Made by a program: the position numbers and the translations under genes. This document shows, piece after piece, positions 37,822-49,170 of a stretch of DNA of 64,000 nt. The notes beneath the pieces are model-generated. The model made no database searches and was not told the origin of the DNA. It saw nothing but the letters and a program-made list of their open reading frames with translations. Every line of letters begins with the position of its first letter. Position 1 is the first letter of the stretch. The stretch is from contig NZ_JAHWFK010000006.1 of assembly GCF_019710575.1 (NCBI RefSeq), forward strand, positions 54,546 to 118,545. Reading direction: 5' to 3'. The DNA is from Paractinoplanes polyasparticus. Lineage in GTDB: Bacteria > Actinomycetota > Actinomycetes > Mycobacteriales > Micromonosporaceae.

Positions 37822-39462
37822 TCAGACCCCGAGGGCGGCCGCGATCTCGCGCCGCAGCTCGGCCAGGCCGTCGCCCGCCCGCGCCCGGGCGGCGGTCAGG
37901 TCACCCCCGGCGACCGGCTCGACCACCTCGAGGTACGCCTTGAGCTTGGGCTCGGTGCCGGAGGGCCGGATCACGGCGCGCACCGCACCGGTGCGGAAGG
38001 TCAGCACGTTGTTGCCGGCGTCGTCGGCCACGCTTGCGGGCGAGCCGAGCAGCGTGGCCGGCGGCGCCTGCCGGGCCCGGGTCATCGCCGCCCCGATCTC
38101 GGCGAGGTCGTCGACCCGGACCGAGAGCTGGTCGGTGGCGTGCACGCCGAACTCGGCGGCCAGTTCGTCGAGCCGGTCGGCCAGCGTCCGCCCCTCGGCC
38201 TTCAGCCTTGCTGCGAGCTCCGCCACGGTGAGCGCGGCGGTGATGCCGTCCTTGTCGCGTACCAGGCCCGGCGCCACGCAGTAGCCGAGCGCCTCCTCGT
38301 AGCCGTAGGCCAGATCCTCGGCCGCCCGCACGATCCACTTGAACCCGGTCAGCGTCTCGGCGTAGGGCACTCCCCGGGCGGCGCACAGGCGGCCCAGCAG
38401 CTGCGACGAGACGATCGTGGTCGCGTACGTCCCCGGAACGCCCCGCCGGATCAGGTGATCACCCAGCAGCGCCCCCAGCTCGTCGCCGCGCAGCGCCCGC
38501 CACCCGCCGCCGGCCACCGGGATCGCCACCGCGCACCGGTCGGCGTCCGGGTCGTTGGCGATGGCCAGGTCGGCGCCCGTGGCGGCGGCCAGCGCGAGCA
38601 GCTGGTCCATGGCGCCCGGCTCCTCCGGGTTGGGGAAGGCGACGGTCGGGAAGTCGGGGTCGGGTTCGGCCTGCGCCGCCACCACGGCCGGGGCCGGGAA
38701 CCCGGCGGCGGCGAACGCGGCCAGCAGCGTGGCGCCCCCGACACCGTGCATGGGCGTGTAGGCCACGGCGAGGTCGCGCGGGCCGCCCGCCTCGAGCACA
38801 TCGGCGGCACTCCGGGCGTACGCGTCGATGGTCTTCTCGTCGATCAGCGTCCCCGTCGAGCCCAGCGGGATGTCGGCGATCGGGCCGATGGCCCGGATGG
38901 CGGCCTCGATGCCCGCGTCGGCCGGCGGCACGATCTGCGCCCCGTCGCCGGCCGGCCCGCCCAGCTCGCGGCCCAGGTAGACCTTGTAGCCGTTGTCCTG
39001 CGGCGGGTTGTGGCTCGCGGTCACCATCACCCCGGCCACGGCGTCGAGCGCGCGGACGGCGTACGCCAGCACGGGGGTCGGTTGCAGCCCGGGCATGACC
39101 AGAGCCTCCCGGCCCGAACCGGTGGCGACCCGGGCGGTCTGCTCGGCAAACTGTTTCGAGCCGTGCCGGGCGTCGTAGCCGATCACCAGCGGCCCCTGAC
39201 CGCCCTGCGCGGCCAGCCAGCCGACGAGCCCGGCCGCCGCCCGGGTGACCACCGCGAGGTTCATGCCGTTGGGCCCCGCCCGCAGCCGTCCGCGCAGCCC
39301 GGCGGTGCCGAAGGTGAGCGGACCGGCGAAGCGGTCGCGCAGCTCGGCCTCGCTGCCGGGCAGCCCCGCGATCAGCCGGGTCAGCTCGTCGCGGGTGGCC
39401 GGGTCCGGATCGTCGGCCAGCCAGGCCTTCGCGCGGGTGCGGAGTTCGTCGTCAGGCGCCAT
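37822..39462 (-). CDS. Phospho-sugar mutase (phosphomannomutase/phosphoglucomutase/phosphopentomutase family)
   Basis: 546 residues of the alpha-D-phosphohexomutase family. Catalytic phosphoserine loop VMVTASHNPPQDNGYKVY, metal loop NDPDADRCAVAI, sugar-binding GDELGALLGDHL and phosphate-binding RPSGTEPKLKAYLE. The neighbourhood (upp, deoC, deoA) and the recalled position of PmmB next to upp in Mycobacterium suggest that it may isomerise ribose- or deoxyribose-1-phosphate, feeding DeoC, although hexose phosphates are equally possible from sequence. It precedes nothing on its strand except the GPP34 gene end. Confidence 0.93.
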   Translation of the reverse strand: MAPDDELRTRAKAWLADDPDPATRDELTRLIAGLPGSEAELRDRFAGPLTFGTAGLRGRLRAGPNGMNLAVVTRAAAGLVGWLAAQGGQGPLVIGYDARHGSKQFAEQTARVATGSGREALVMPGLQPTPVLAYAVRALDAVAGVMVTASHNPPQDNGYKVYLGRELGGPAGDGAQIVPPADAGIEAAIRAIGPIADIPLGSTGTLIDEKTIDAYARSAADVLEAGGPRDLAVAYTPMHGVGGATLLAAFAAAGFPAPAVVAAQAEPDPDFPTVAFPNPEEPGAMDQLLALAAATGADLAIANDPDADRCAVAIPVAGGGWRALRGDELGALLGDHLIRRGVPGTYATTIVSSQLLGRLCAARGVPYAETLTGFKWIVRAAEDLAYGYEEALGYCVAPGLVRDKDGITAALTVAELAARLKAEGRTLADRLDELAAEFGVHATDQLSVRVDDLAEIGAAMTRARQAPPATLLGSPASVADDAGNNVLTFRTGAVRAVIRPSGTEPKLKAYLEVVEPVAGGDLTAARARAGDGLAELRREIAAALGV

Positions 39463-39489
39463 CAGGGATTGATAGCACGCCGCGACCGC

Positions 39490-41439
39490 TCAGGAGGCCT
39501 GCAGGGCGTAGGTCTTGATCATCTGGTCGAAGATCGGCTTGCTGGCCGCGAACTGCGACTCGTTCGCGGTGAGGAAGAACGAGTACGCCTTGCCGCCCGC
39601 GATCACTGCGCCCCAGAGCCCGTGCCGGCCGCTGTCGCCGGTGCCGCACGTGTACTCGAGCACGGCCCCGTCGCGCCCGCCGATCTTGGTGTCGGTCACG
39701 CCCACCTGCGCGTACGGCTTGGGGCAGTTCGCCGACCGGGTCTTCAGTGTGTTCTCGGCGACGCCCAGGAACGACTGCGGGGTGGCCTTGGACGAGGCGG
39801 GCTCGACCAGGATGCGCACCTTGCGCTTGGCGTCGTCCGGGTCCACGTAGTCGACCCAGACCCCGCCCGACTTCTTGGTCCAGCCCTTGGGCACGGCCAC
39901 GGTGATGCCGCGGTCGTTGTACTGCTGGGTCGGCAGCGCCGCCGGCTTGGCCGCGGCATTGCCGGGGGACCCGGCCTGGGGTGTGACGGGTTCGTCGCCG
40001 CCCGAGCCGACCAGCGAGAACACCACGATCAGCAGCACGACCACAGCCAGCGCGCCACCACCGGCGATCAGCTGCTGCTTCTGCGGCCAGCCCTTGAAGG
40101 TGGTGACCGCCTTGCCGGTGGTCTCCCGGACGGTGGTCACCGTCTTGTCGATCAGAGCGTTGCGCTTGGCCGCGGGGCTCGCCACGACCGTGCCCGGCAT
40201 CGGGTCGTGGGCGGCCCGGTGGCCGTCCCACGCGCCGCGCGGCGGCAGCATGCTCGTGGTGTCGTTCGAGGCGGCCGCCGGCATCAGGCCGGTCGGGGTG
40301 GATTCCGCCGCCCGGCGCCGGGCGGTGCCCGGGGTGGACGCGTTGTCCTGCTGCACCCGGTTGAGGTGGTCGGTCAGGGAGTCGCCGGGCGCGAGCATGG
40401 CCCGGCCACCGATCTGCCCGTTCTTCGAAGGCGGGATCGGCTGGGTCTCGGCCGGGGCGGCCGGCGGGCGCTGCGCGGGGACGACCGAGTACGGGTCGGT
40501 CATCATGTGCGGCGGGCTCTTGCTGGCCAGCGGGCCGGCGAGTTGCTGCCGCAGCATGGTGCGCGCGGTCTGCACGTCCATCCGCCGGTCAGGGTCCTTC
40601 TCGAGCAGACCCATCAGCACCGGGGTGAGCGAGCCGGCCCGTACGGCGGGGGTCGGCGGGTCTTCCACCACGGCGTGCATGGTCTCGATGGGGTCGCCCT
40701 TGTCGAACGGGGGCCGGCCCTCGATCGCCGTGTAGAGCGTGACGCCCAGCGAGAACAGGTCGCTCGGCGGGCCGAACGAGCTGCCCATCGCGCGCTCGGG
40801 CGAGATGAAGTGGGGCGAGCCCAGCACCATGCCGGGCGTGGTCAGCTGCACGTCGGTCGGCATGCGGGCGACGCCGAAGTCGGTCAGCACGCAGCGACCG
40901 TCCTGGCAGATCAGCACGTTGGCCGGCTTCACGTCGCGGTGCAGCACACCGTGGGCGTGCGCGACCTCGAGCGCGCCCAGCAGCGCGATGCCGATCTTGG
41001 CGACCACGCGCGCCGGGACCGGCCCGTCCTCGATCACCATGTCGGCCAGGCTGCGCGCGTCGAGCAGCTCCATCACGATCCACGGCCGGCCGTTCTCGTG
41101 CACCACGTCGTAGACCTGCACTACGGCCGGGTGCTGCAGGGCGGCCGCGGCGCGGGCCTCGCGCATGGTCCGCTCGTACATCGCGTCGCGGTCGCTCGGC
41201 GCCAGGCCGGGCGGGAGGATGACTTCTTTGATGGCCACGTCGCGTCGCAGCAGCGTGTCGGCTGCGCGCCATACCGTGCCCATGCCACCGTGGCCCACCG
41301 CGGCACGCAGGGTGTAGCGCCCGCCGATGAGCGTGCCCGGGGCTGCGCGTCCGCTGGTGGGAGCGTTGTTGCCGCCGCTCCACGTCGGAATCTGAGTCAC
41401 TGAGGATGCCACCGAGGGGTTTAGGGGGCCGTCGACCAA
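39490..41439 (-). CDS. Membrane-anchored Ser/Thr protein kinase (PknB-like cytoplasmic domain)
   Basis: 649 residues. Kinase domain about 41-310: glycine loop AAVGHGGMGTVW, invariant Lys71 in VAIKE, catalytic HRDVKPANVL, DFG in LTDFGVARM, APE-like ISPERAM and DLFSLGVTLY. A Pro/Ala-rich juxtamembrane region (about 320-450) leads to a membrane helix near 456-478. The outer part of about 170 residues is a compact domain (ITVAVPKGWTKKSGG, WVDYVDPDDAKRKVRIL, VLEYTCG) without PASTA repeats, so the sensed signal is unknown. Divergent from the acyl-CoA mutase gene. Confidence 0.93.
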   Translation of the reverse strand: MVDGPLNPSVASSVTQIPTWSGGNNAPTSGRAAPGTLIGGRYTLRAAVGHGGMGTVWRAADTLLRRDVAIKEVILPPGLAPSDRDAMYERTMREARAAAALQHPAVVQVYDVVHENGRPWIVMELLDARSLADMVIEDGPVPARVVAKIGIALLGALEVAHAHGVLHRDVKPANVLICQDGRCVLTDFGVARMPTDVQLTTPGMVLGSPHFISPERAMGSSFGPPSDLFSLGVTLYTAIEGRPPFDKGDPIETMHAVVEDPPTPAVRAGSLTPVLMGLLEKDPDRRMDVQTARTMLRQQLAGPLASKSPPHMMTDPYSVVPAQRPPAAPAETQPIPPSKNGQIGGRAMLAPGDSLTDHLNRVQQDNASTPGTARRRAAESTPTGLMPAAASNDTTSMLPPRGAWDGHRAAHDPMPGTVVASPAAKRNALIDKTVTTVRETTGKAVTTFKGWPQKQQLIAGGGALAVVVLLIVVFSLVGSGGDEPVTPQAGSPGNAAAKPAALPTQQYNDRGITVAVPKGWTKKSGGVWVDYVDPDDAKRKVRILVEPASSKATPQSFLGVAENTLKTRSANCPKPYAQVGVTDTKIGGRDGAVLEYTCGTGDSGRHGLWGAVIAGGKAYSFFLTANESQFAASKPIFDQMIKTYALQAS

Positions 41440-41605
41440 CCCCGCTATCTTGCCGTGCCCCGGGCCCTATTTGAAAGTCACTGCCGCCGTGTTCCGCCGA
41501 ACTCGACGGTAGGTGACGATGGAATCGCATTGTGTCGAAGGATTCGGACGCACAGTGCGAAAGTCCTCACGCTCCAGGGTTGAACGAAGCCTTAGGATTC
41601 CGGAT

Positions 41606-43171
<1,566 letters not shown>

Positions 43172-43381
43172 CCACCGCGTGGCACCGTTGAACCTGCGTC
43201 ACCTCCGCCTTCGTAACCGGTTGTAGGGGGTGAGGGGGCCACCAGCTCCCGTACCCAGGTCTTTTGTCACCGAGCGCGATCCATTGCGCACGGGAATGGC
43301 GTTGCACAGCGTCACGTAAAACGGTCTAAGCTGTCGCGCGTCGCAAAAACCTGACAAAACTTCGAGAGTACGGAATCCGAC

Positions 43382-44638
43382 GTGACTACTACTCTGACGG
43401 AGCCCGAAGGGGCCCATGCGGAGTGGCCCGGGCCGCTGCCCGGTGCCGAGCCCCTGCCCGGCCGGCTCGACCGCTGGCTCGCCACCCGTGGCGCGGAGCT
43501 CGTAGCGATTCGTCGGCACATCCACGCCCACCCCGAGCCGTCCTATCACGAGTTCGAGACGGCGGCCCTGGTCGCTCGCGAGCTCGCCGTGGCCGGGCTC
43601 TCGCCGCAGATGCTGCCCGAGGGCAACGGTCTGATCTGCGACATCGGCGAGGGTGACCGGGTCATCGCGTTCCGGGCCGACCTCGACGCGCTGCCGCTGC
43701 AGGACCTCAAGGACGTGCCCTACAAGTCCACGGTCCCCAACGTCGCGCACGCCTGCGGCCACGACGTGCACACCACCGTGATGCTCGGCCTCGGCCTGGC
43801 GTTGCAGCAGCTCGCCCAGAGCGGCCAGCTCCCGGGCCGGGTCCGGCTGATCTTCCAGTGCGCCGAGGAGACGGTTCCGTCCGGCGCGCCCAAGCTGATC
43901 GCCGCCGGTGCTCTCAAGGACGTGGCCGCGATCTTCGCGCTGCACTGCTACCCGCAGTTGCCGGCCGGGCTGATCGGGGTGCGCTCCGGCCCGTTCACCG
44001 CGGCCGCCGACACGGTCGACATCAAGCTGAGCGGTCCCGGCGGGCACACCGCCCGGCCGCACCTGACGGCCGACCTGGTGTACGCGCTGGGCAAGGTCAT
44101 CGTGGACGTGCCCGCCCTGCTGGGCCGCCGCGTCGACCCGCGGGCCGGCCTGTCGATGGTGTGGGGCGCGGTGCACGCGGGCGAAGCGTTCAACGCGATC
44201 CCGGGCGAGGGCGTGGCGCGTGGCACCGTGCGCATCCTGAGCCGGGACGCCTGGCGGACGGCGCCCGAGCTGGTGACCCAGTTGATCAAGGACGTGGTCG
44301 CGCCGACCGGGGCGCAGGTCGAGGTGGGCTATCACCGCGGTGTCCCGCCGGTGATCAACGACCGGATGGCCGCCGCGGTGATCGCGGGTGCGGCCGGCGC
44401 CGCGCTGGGCGCCGAGCGGGTGGTCGAGGCCGAGATCAGCATGGGCGGCGAGGACTTCGCCTTCTACCTCGACCAGGTGCCGGGCGCGATGATCCGGCTG
44501 GGCACCGGGGCGCCGGGCTCGGACGCCAAGCACGACCTGCACCAGGGCGACTTCGACGTGGACGAGCGCTCCATCGGCTACGGCGTCCGCGTCATGGTCC
44601 ACACCGCCCTGGCCGCCCTGGCCACCGCGGCTTTCTGA
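43382..44638 (+). CDS. M20-family amidohydrolase
   Basis: 418 residues. Metal ligands: AHACGHDVHTT with two His, FQCAEETVPSG with catalytic Glu-Glu, FALHCYP, and a late GGEDFAFYL. Substrate may be an N-acyl amino acid or a hippurate-like amide; the AmiA/AmiB group lies near upp and lpdA in Mycobacterium, matching this context. The GTG start at 43382 follows a 210-base intergenic region with an AT-rich patch (around 43310-43370) that likely holds the promoter. A strong terminator follows. Confidence 0.92.
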   Translation: MTTTLTEPEGAHAEWPGPLPGAEPLPGRLDRWLATRGAELVAIRRHIHAHPEPSYHEFETAALVARELAVAGLSPQMLPEGNGLICDIGEGDRVIAFRADLDALPLQDLKDVPYKSTVPNVAHACGHDVHTTVMLGLGLALQQLAQSGQLPGRVRLIFQCAEETVPSGAPKLIAAGALKDVAAIFALHCYPQLPAGLIGVRSGPFTAAADTVDIKLSGPGGHTARPHLTADLVYALGKVIVDVPALLGRRVDPRAGLSMVWGAVHAGEAFNAIPGEGVARGTVRILSRDAWRTAPELVTQLIKDVVAPTGAQVEVGYHRGVPPVINDRMAAAVIAGAAGAALGAERVVEAEISMGGEDFAFYLDQVPGAMIRLGTGAPGSDAKHDLHQGDFDVDERSIGYGVRVMVHTALAALATAAF

Positions 44639-44655
44639 CCGGCACCGAGAACGGC

Positions 44656-44685
44656 GACGGGATCCCGCACTCGCGGGATCCCGTC
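44656..44685. terminator. Strong bidirectional terminator
   Basis: ACGGGATCCCGC (44657-44668) and GCGGGATCCCGT (44673-44684) are perfect 12-base arms with a 4-base loop, extended by one G-C pair, and followed by CATTTCTTA. It lies between the convergent amidohydrolase and DUF4349 genes. Confidence 0.9.
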
Positions 44686-44690
44686 ATTTC

Positions 44691-45692
44691 TTACGGCGTC
44701 TCCGACGGCGGCTGCTGGGCTGGTGGCGCCGAGACCGGTGTCTGCGCCGCGGGCGGGTGCGGCAGCTGGGCGCCGGGCACGACGTAGGCCGGGGTGCCCC
44801 CATGCGAGGCGCGGCGGGTGCGGTTGTAGCGCTTCACGGCGTAGATGACGCCCCAGATCGGCAGGCCGAACGCGATCAGCCACGGCAGCAGCGCGCCCAG
44901 CACGGTCAGCAGCACCCGCAGCGACGCCAGCAGCGCGTCCCAGCCGGCGCCCAGCCCACCCAGGAAGCCCGGCGGGTCGTCGTCGGCGATCGCCTCGGCC
45001 TGCGGGTCGAGCAGCGTCACGGTGATCGTCGAGAGCGCGGTCAGGTCGGCCAGGTTCCGCTTCTTGGCCTGCAGGGACGCCAGGTCGGCCTCGCGGGTGG
45101 CCACCTCGCGTTCGAGCATGACCAGGTCGTTCAGCGACTTGGCCTGGGCCAGCAGCTTGCGTCCGCTGTCGACCCGGGCCTGTTGCACGGTGATCCGGGC
45201 ATCGAGGTCGATGGTCTGCTCGGTCACGTCCTCGGTGCTGATCTGGCGCTGCTCCTCGGTGCCCAGCTCGGCCAGCTGGGCGACGGCGGCGTCGAACTTC
45301 TCGGCCGGGATGCGCAGCTCCATCGTCGCCGTGTCGGCCCCGGAGCCGCTGCTGCGGTTGTCGCCGCTGACGAAGCCGCCGGCTGTCTTGGCGATGCCCC
45401 CGGCCTGGCCGGCCGCGGCGTCCACGTTCTCGACCCGTACGGTCACCGTGCCCCGATAGATGATCGAGCGCTGTTCGACCCGCAGGTCCGGCGCCTTGGC
45501 CGCGGTGTCGGCGCCCTTGCCGGCCTGGGTCTCCACCTCACCCTCGGCCGGTAGGGCCGCGCCCTCGTCCATGGCCGGAGCGCCGGCCGACGAATTCTGC
45601 GCCGTGTCGTCGGACCCGCAGCCGGCGAGCAGGACGCCGCTCAGAAGGAATGTTCCCAGCAGATATGTCATTCGCGTGCGAAATGCGCGCAT
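44691..45692 (-). CDS. DUF4349-domain lipoprotein
   Basis: 333 residues from ATG 45692, with GGGGAG 5-6 bases upstream. A lipoprotein signal ending LLAGC is followed by a Ala/Asp-rich linker, then the DUF4349 core: SIIYRGTVTVRVENVD, GGFVSGDNRSS, MELRIPAEKFDAAV, VTEQTIDLDARITVQQA. A coiled-coil part follows (LVMLEREVATREADLAS, with helices on either side), then one membrane helix (LRVLLTVLGALLPWLIAFGLP) and a basic, Pro-rich cytoplasmic tail. Such proteins are membrane-attached and poorly understood. The gene is divergent from an MBL-fold gene. Confidence 0.88.
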   Translation of the reverse strand: MRAFRTRMTYLLGTFLLSGVLLAGCGSDDTAQNSSAGAPAMDEGAALPAEGEVETQAGKGADTAAKAPDLRVEQRSIIYRGTVTVRVENVDAAAGQAGGIAKTAGGFVSGDNRSSGSGADTATMELRIPAEKFDAAVAQLAELGTEEQRQISTEDVTEQTIDLDARITVQQARVDSGRKLLAQAKSLNDLVMLEREVATREADLASLQAKKRNLADLTALSTITVTLLDPQAEAIADDDPPGFLGGLGAGWDALLASLRVLLTVLGALLPWLIAFGLPIWGVIYAVKRYNRTRRASHGGTPAYVVPGAQLPHPPAAQTPVSAPPAQQPPSETP

Positions 45693-45801
45693 GCTTTCTC
45701 CCCATCGGAGTTTCGGTGTGCCCCTGGGACGTGCGGCGGAGCCGTTCCGGTTCCGGCAGACTGCGAGATGAGCGGTTACGAATCGGCAGCGGAGGGATCC
45801 C

Positions 45802-46437
45802 GTGCGCATCACGAAGTTCACCCATTCCTGTCTGCGGGTCGAGGGCGCGGGCGTTCTCGTCGTCGACCCGGGCACGTTCAGTGAGCGGGCGGCGCTCGAC
45901 GGCGCCGACGCGGTGCTCATCACCCACGAGCATTTCGACCACCTCGACCCCGACGCGCTGGGCGAGGCGAACGGGAAGCAGCCCGGTCTGCGGCTTTTCG
46001 CGCACGCCGACGTGCTGGAGCAGCACCCGCGCTTCGCCGACGTGGCCACCGCGGTCGAGCCGGGCGGCACGTTCGAGGCCGCCGGCTATCAGGTCCGGGT
46101 GTACGGCGGTCAGCACGCGGTCATTCACCCCGACATCCCGCGCATCGCGAACGTGGGCTACCTGATCGGCGACGGGTCCACGAATCTCTACCACCCCGGT
46201 GACTCGTTCACCGTGCCGGAGGACACGACGGTGGACACGCTTTTCGCGCCGTTGAATGCTCCTTGGATGAAGCTTTCCGAGTCCATCGATTTCATCCGCG
46301 CCGTCAAGCCGGGGCGGGCCTACGCGCTGCACGACTACCTGCTCACCGAGACCGGGGCCAAGGTGTCGGACGGACATCTCGAACGACTCGGTGGCACGAA
46401 GTACGCGCACGTCGCGCCGGGCACTAGCATCGCCTGA
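45802..46437 (+). CDS. Metallo-beta-lactamase-fold hydrolase (UlaG-like)
   Basis: 211 residues from GTG 45802, with GGAGGGA upstream. Metal-binding motif THEHFDHLD, an early FTHSCLRVEGAGV strand as in UlaG/YycJ-like L-ascorbate-6-phosphate lactonase relatives, GGQHAVIHPD and the late HDYLLTETG. Cytosolic; the substrate cannot be named from sequence. One base separates its stop from the start of the coiled-coil gene, so the two are translated together. Confidence 0.88.
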   Translation: MRITKFTHSCLRVEGAGVLVVDPGTFSERAALDGADAVLITHEHFDHLDPDALGEANGKQPGLRLFAHADVLEQHPRFADVATAVEPGGTFEAAGYQVRVYGGQHAVIHPDIPRIANVGYLIGDGSTNLYHPGDSFTVPEDTTVDTLFAPLNAPWMKLSESIDFIRAVKPGRAYALHDYLLTETGAKVSDGHLERLGGTKYAHVAPGTSIA

Positions 46438-46438
46438 C

Positions 46439-47368
46439 GTGCCCAGCGCCACCGACGAACTGATCCAGCGGCTGTACGAGTCCCCGCCGGAGGGCTTCGT
46501 CGCGGCCCGCACGGCCGCGATCGAGCAGGCCCGCCAGGCCGGCGACAAGGCGACCGCCAAACGCCTGGCCGCCCTCAAGAAGCCGACCGTGGCCGCCTGG
46601 GTGGTCAACCTGCTCGCCCTGCGCCGGCCCGACCTGATCGAGGAACTGGTCGAGCTCTCCACCGCGCTGCGCGACGCCCAGCGTGGTCTGGACGGCTCGG
46701 CTCTGCGCGAGCTCACGGCCCAGCGCCGTCAGGTGGTCTCGGCCCTGGTCGCGGCGGCCGGCAAGCTGGCCCGGGGCGAGGACAGGTCGGTCAAGGTGCC
46801 GCTCGGGGAGGTCGAGGCGACGCTGACGGCCGCGCTGGCCGAGCCCGAGATCGCCGCCCAGGTGCGCACCGGCCGGCTGATCCGCGCCGCCACCTACGCG
46901 GGCTTCGGCGAGGTGCCGCGGCCCCGGCTGCGCCTGGTCACCGATGAGGCCGATGTCGACAGTGACGACGCCGAGGACCACGACGAGGAGGAGGACGAGG
47001 GCGGCGAGGTCGTCGAGTTCCCGCAGCAGTCGGCCCGCGAGCGGGCAGCCGAGGAAAGACGTAAGCGGGAGCTGGAGCAGCGCCGCCGGGAACTGCGCCG
47101 CGAGTTGAGCAACGCGCAGTCGGCCGAGAAGCGGGCCGACACCCAGCTCGAGAAGGCCGAGGCGGCGGAACGTGATGCTGGTCACGTTGTAGAGGATCTC
47201 GACGCCGAACTGGCCGAATTGGAGCGCCGTCGTACTGAGGCGCAGGCCGACGTGGCTCGCCGCAAGCAGGCCCGTCGCCTCGCCGAACGGGAAGCGGCCG
47301 CGGCTCGCCGCCAGGTCGGCGACGTTCAGGCGGCCTTGGAAGACCTCGAATCGGACTTGTCGAATTGA
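46439..47368 (+). CDS. Coiled-coil hypothetical protein
   Basis: 309 residues from GTG 46439. The N-terminal half is a helical domain (TDELIQRLYESPPEGFVAAR, KKPTVAAWVVNLLALRRPDL). An acidic linker (DSDDAEDHDEEEDEGG) leads to a long charged coiled coil rich in Arg, Glu and Ala (ERAAEERRKRELEQRRRELR onwards). No enzymatic motif, signal or membrane helix. Homologues occur widely in this family of bacteria as far as I recall, without known role; a structural or nucleoid-associated function is speculation. Confidence 0.75.
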   Translation: MPSATDELIQRLYESPPEGFVAARTAAIEQARQAGDKATAKRLAALKKPTVAAWVVNLLALRRPDLIEELVELSTALRDAQRGLDGSALRELTAQRRQVVSALVAAAGKLARGEDRSVKVPLGEVEATLTAALAEPEIAAQVRTGRLIRAATYAGFGEVPRPRLRLVTDEADVDSDDAEDHDEEEDEGGEVVEFPQQSARERAAEERRKRELEQRRRELRRELSNAQSAEKRADTQLEKAEAAERDAGHVVEDLDAELAELERRRTEAQADVARRKQARRLAEREAAAARRQVGDVQAALEDLESDLSN

Positions 47369-47435
47369 TCCGGATCGTCCGGCGGAACGGAAAGAATATT
47401 TTCCAGAACGTGCCCGGGGGAGCAGAATCGGGCGG

Positions 47436-48173
47436 GTGACACCCGAACAGGCTGCCGCCACTGCCAAGACGGGACTCGCGACGATAGTGGGCGCCTTCGC
47501 GGAGTCGCCTCAGACGCTTCGCCGGGCCCGCCTCTTGGGCCTGTCCGGCTGGGCCTATCACGTGTCCGCGCGCGCCGGTGCGCTCGGCGATGTCCGTCCC
47601 GAAACTGTTGCCGCGTCGATCGGCATGATCGCGCCCGAGGCGGTCATCGACGGCTGGGAGGCGACCGCGAAGACCTCCGCGCCCATGGAGGTGGCCACCT
47701 GGCACCTGCACGAGCTGTGCACCTGGGGCGCCGAGCAGCTCGGCGGGTTCCCCCGGCTGGCCCGCCTGCACGAGCTGACCCGCCGGGTGGTCACCGCGGT
47801 CGACTACGCGGGGCTTCCGCTGTTCGCCGCCTGGCGGGCCATGCCGGTGCCCGACCAGGCGCCGGGCGCGCAGGCCGCGGTGCTGCTGCACCTGCTGCAT
47901 GAGCACCGCCTCGGCGTGCAGCTGGTGGCCGTACGGGCCGGGGGCCTCACGCCGCTCCAGGCGATCATCGCCGGCCCCGAGGGCGAGACCGGCGCGGTCG
48001 CTTTCGGCTGGCAGCCGCCCTATCCGCCGGCGGGCCCGATCGTCCGGCGCCTGATCTGGGCCGAGTCGGTGGCCGACGCGATGGCCGGTCAGGCCTACGC
48101 GGCCCTCGACCTGGGTGAGCGCATCGAACTCATCGGCCTGCTGGAATCGCTGCGGCACCGCCTCGCGCAATAA
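47436..48173 (+). CDS. SCO6745-family protein
   Basis: 245 residues from GTG 47436. The pattern of the family is seen: LLGLSGWAYHVSARAGALGD, helix-rich blocks with WHLHELCTWGAEQLGG-like residues, LFAAWRAMPVPDQAPGAQAA and LHLLHEHRLGVQLVAVRAGG, ending in WAESVADAMAGQAYAALD. The fold resembles a winged-helix regulator but DNA binding is not established, and the function is unknown. It starts 67 bases after the coiled-coil gene. Confidence 0.78.
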   Translation: MTPEQAAATAKTGLATIVGAFAESPQTLRRARLLGLSGWAYHVSARAGALGDVRPETVAASIGMIAPEAVIDGWEATAKTSAPMEVATWHLHELCTWGAEQLGGFPRLARLHELTRRVVTAVDYAGLPLFAAWRAMPVPDQAPGAQAAVLLHLLHEHRLGVQLVAVRAGGLTPLQAIIAGPEGETGAVAFGWQPPYPPAGPIVRRLIWAESVADAMAGQAYAALDLGERIELIGLLESLRHRLAQ

Positions 48174-48213
48174 CGGCTCGCCCGGCGGGCACGGGTCGTG
48201 ATCCGATGCCGGG

Positions 48214-49170
48214 GTGACTGAGCTTCCCGACGGCTGGATCGTGCGCCGGCCCACCCTCGACGACTCGCCCGCGATCCTGAAGCTGGTGCACGCCAGCGAC
48301 ATCGCCGCTGTCGGCTATCCCGACTACACCGCCGAAGAGGTGCGTGAGGCGCTCACCGAGCCCAACACCGACCTGGCGCGCGACGTCTGGGTCGCCTGCG
48401 ACGCGGGCGGGCGGATCGTCGGCTGGGCCTATCCGGGCAACGCGACCGGCGAGAACCGCGACTTCATCGAGGTGTACGTGTGGCCGGGGGACGGGGTGCC
48501 GGCGATGCGCCCGCTGCTCGAGCTCATGCTGGCCCGGGTCGCCGAGCGCAAGATCGAATTCGGCCACGGGACGTACGAGGTGCGGGCCGGCGCCGTGCCG
48601 ACCGAGACCGCGTACATCGATCTGCTGACCGAGCACGGGTTCGCCTTCCTCAAGCTGAACGCCCGCATGCAGATGTCGCTGGCCGGCGTGTCAGCGGTGG
48701 CGCCCGAGCCGCCGGCGGGCGTCACGATCCGGACGGTCAGGCCCGGCGACGAGGTCGACCTGCGCGCGTTTCACCACGTCATCGAGCAGGCGTTCCTCGA
48801 CTCCGATCACCGCAGCACCTCTTACGAGAACTGGCGCAAACAGGTCGCCGACGATCCGGCGCCGGTCTTCGACGAGTGGTTCGTGGCCGAGGTGGACGGC
48901 GTGGTCGCGGGCGTGCTCGAGTCGTCGTACGACAGCGACGAGGACTCCGGTGAGGGCTGGGTCAAGCGGCTCGCGGTGCTGGGGTCGTACCGGAAGAAGG
49001 GTCTGGGCGAGGCTCTGCTGCGCCGCGCCTTTGCCGCCTACGCCGCGAAGGGACGCGACAAGGCGGGGCTGGGCGTCGACATGGCGAACCCGACGAGGGC
49101 CGCCCGGCTCTACCTCGCCGTCGGCATGAAGCCGCTGTACGAGGCCAACATCTATCAGAAGTGGATTTAG
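48214..49170 (+). CDS. Double GNAT-domain acetyltransferase
   Basis: 318 residues from GTG 48214. Two GNAT halves: an N-terminal degenerate one (IVRRPTLDDSPAILKL, VWVACDAGGRIVGWAYP) and a C-terminal one with the acetyl-CoA loop RLAVLGSYRKKGLGEALLRR and NPTRAARLYLAVGMKP. The layout is like mycothiol synthase MshD and other tandem GNATs, but the substrate cannot be assigned. Its end overlaps the convergent gamma-glutamylcyclotransferase gene by 4 bases. Confidence 0.87.
   Translation: MTELPDGWIVRRPTLDDSPAILKLVHASDIAAVGYPDYTAEEVREALTEPNTDLARDVWVACDAGGRIVGWAYPGNATGENRDFIEVYVWPGDGVPAMRPLLELMLARVAERKIEFGHGTYEVRAGAVPTETAYIDLLTEHGFAFLKLNARMQMSLAGVSAVAPEPPAGVTIRTVRPGDEVDLRAFHHVIEQAFLDSDHRSTSYENWRKQVADDPAPVFDEWFVAEVDGVVAGVLESSYDSDEDSGEGWVKRLAVLGSYRKKGLGEALLRRAFAAYAAKGRDKAGLGVDMANPTRAARLYLAVGMKPLYEANIYQKWI

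Noticed and set aside
38140..41403. A 1087-codon rightward frame across the mutase and kinase genes
   Set aside because: It runs antisense through two clearly recognised genes and shows no domain.
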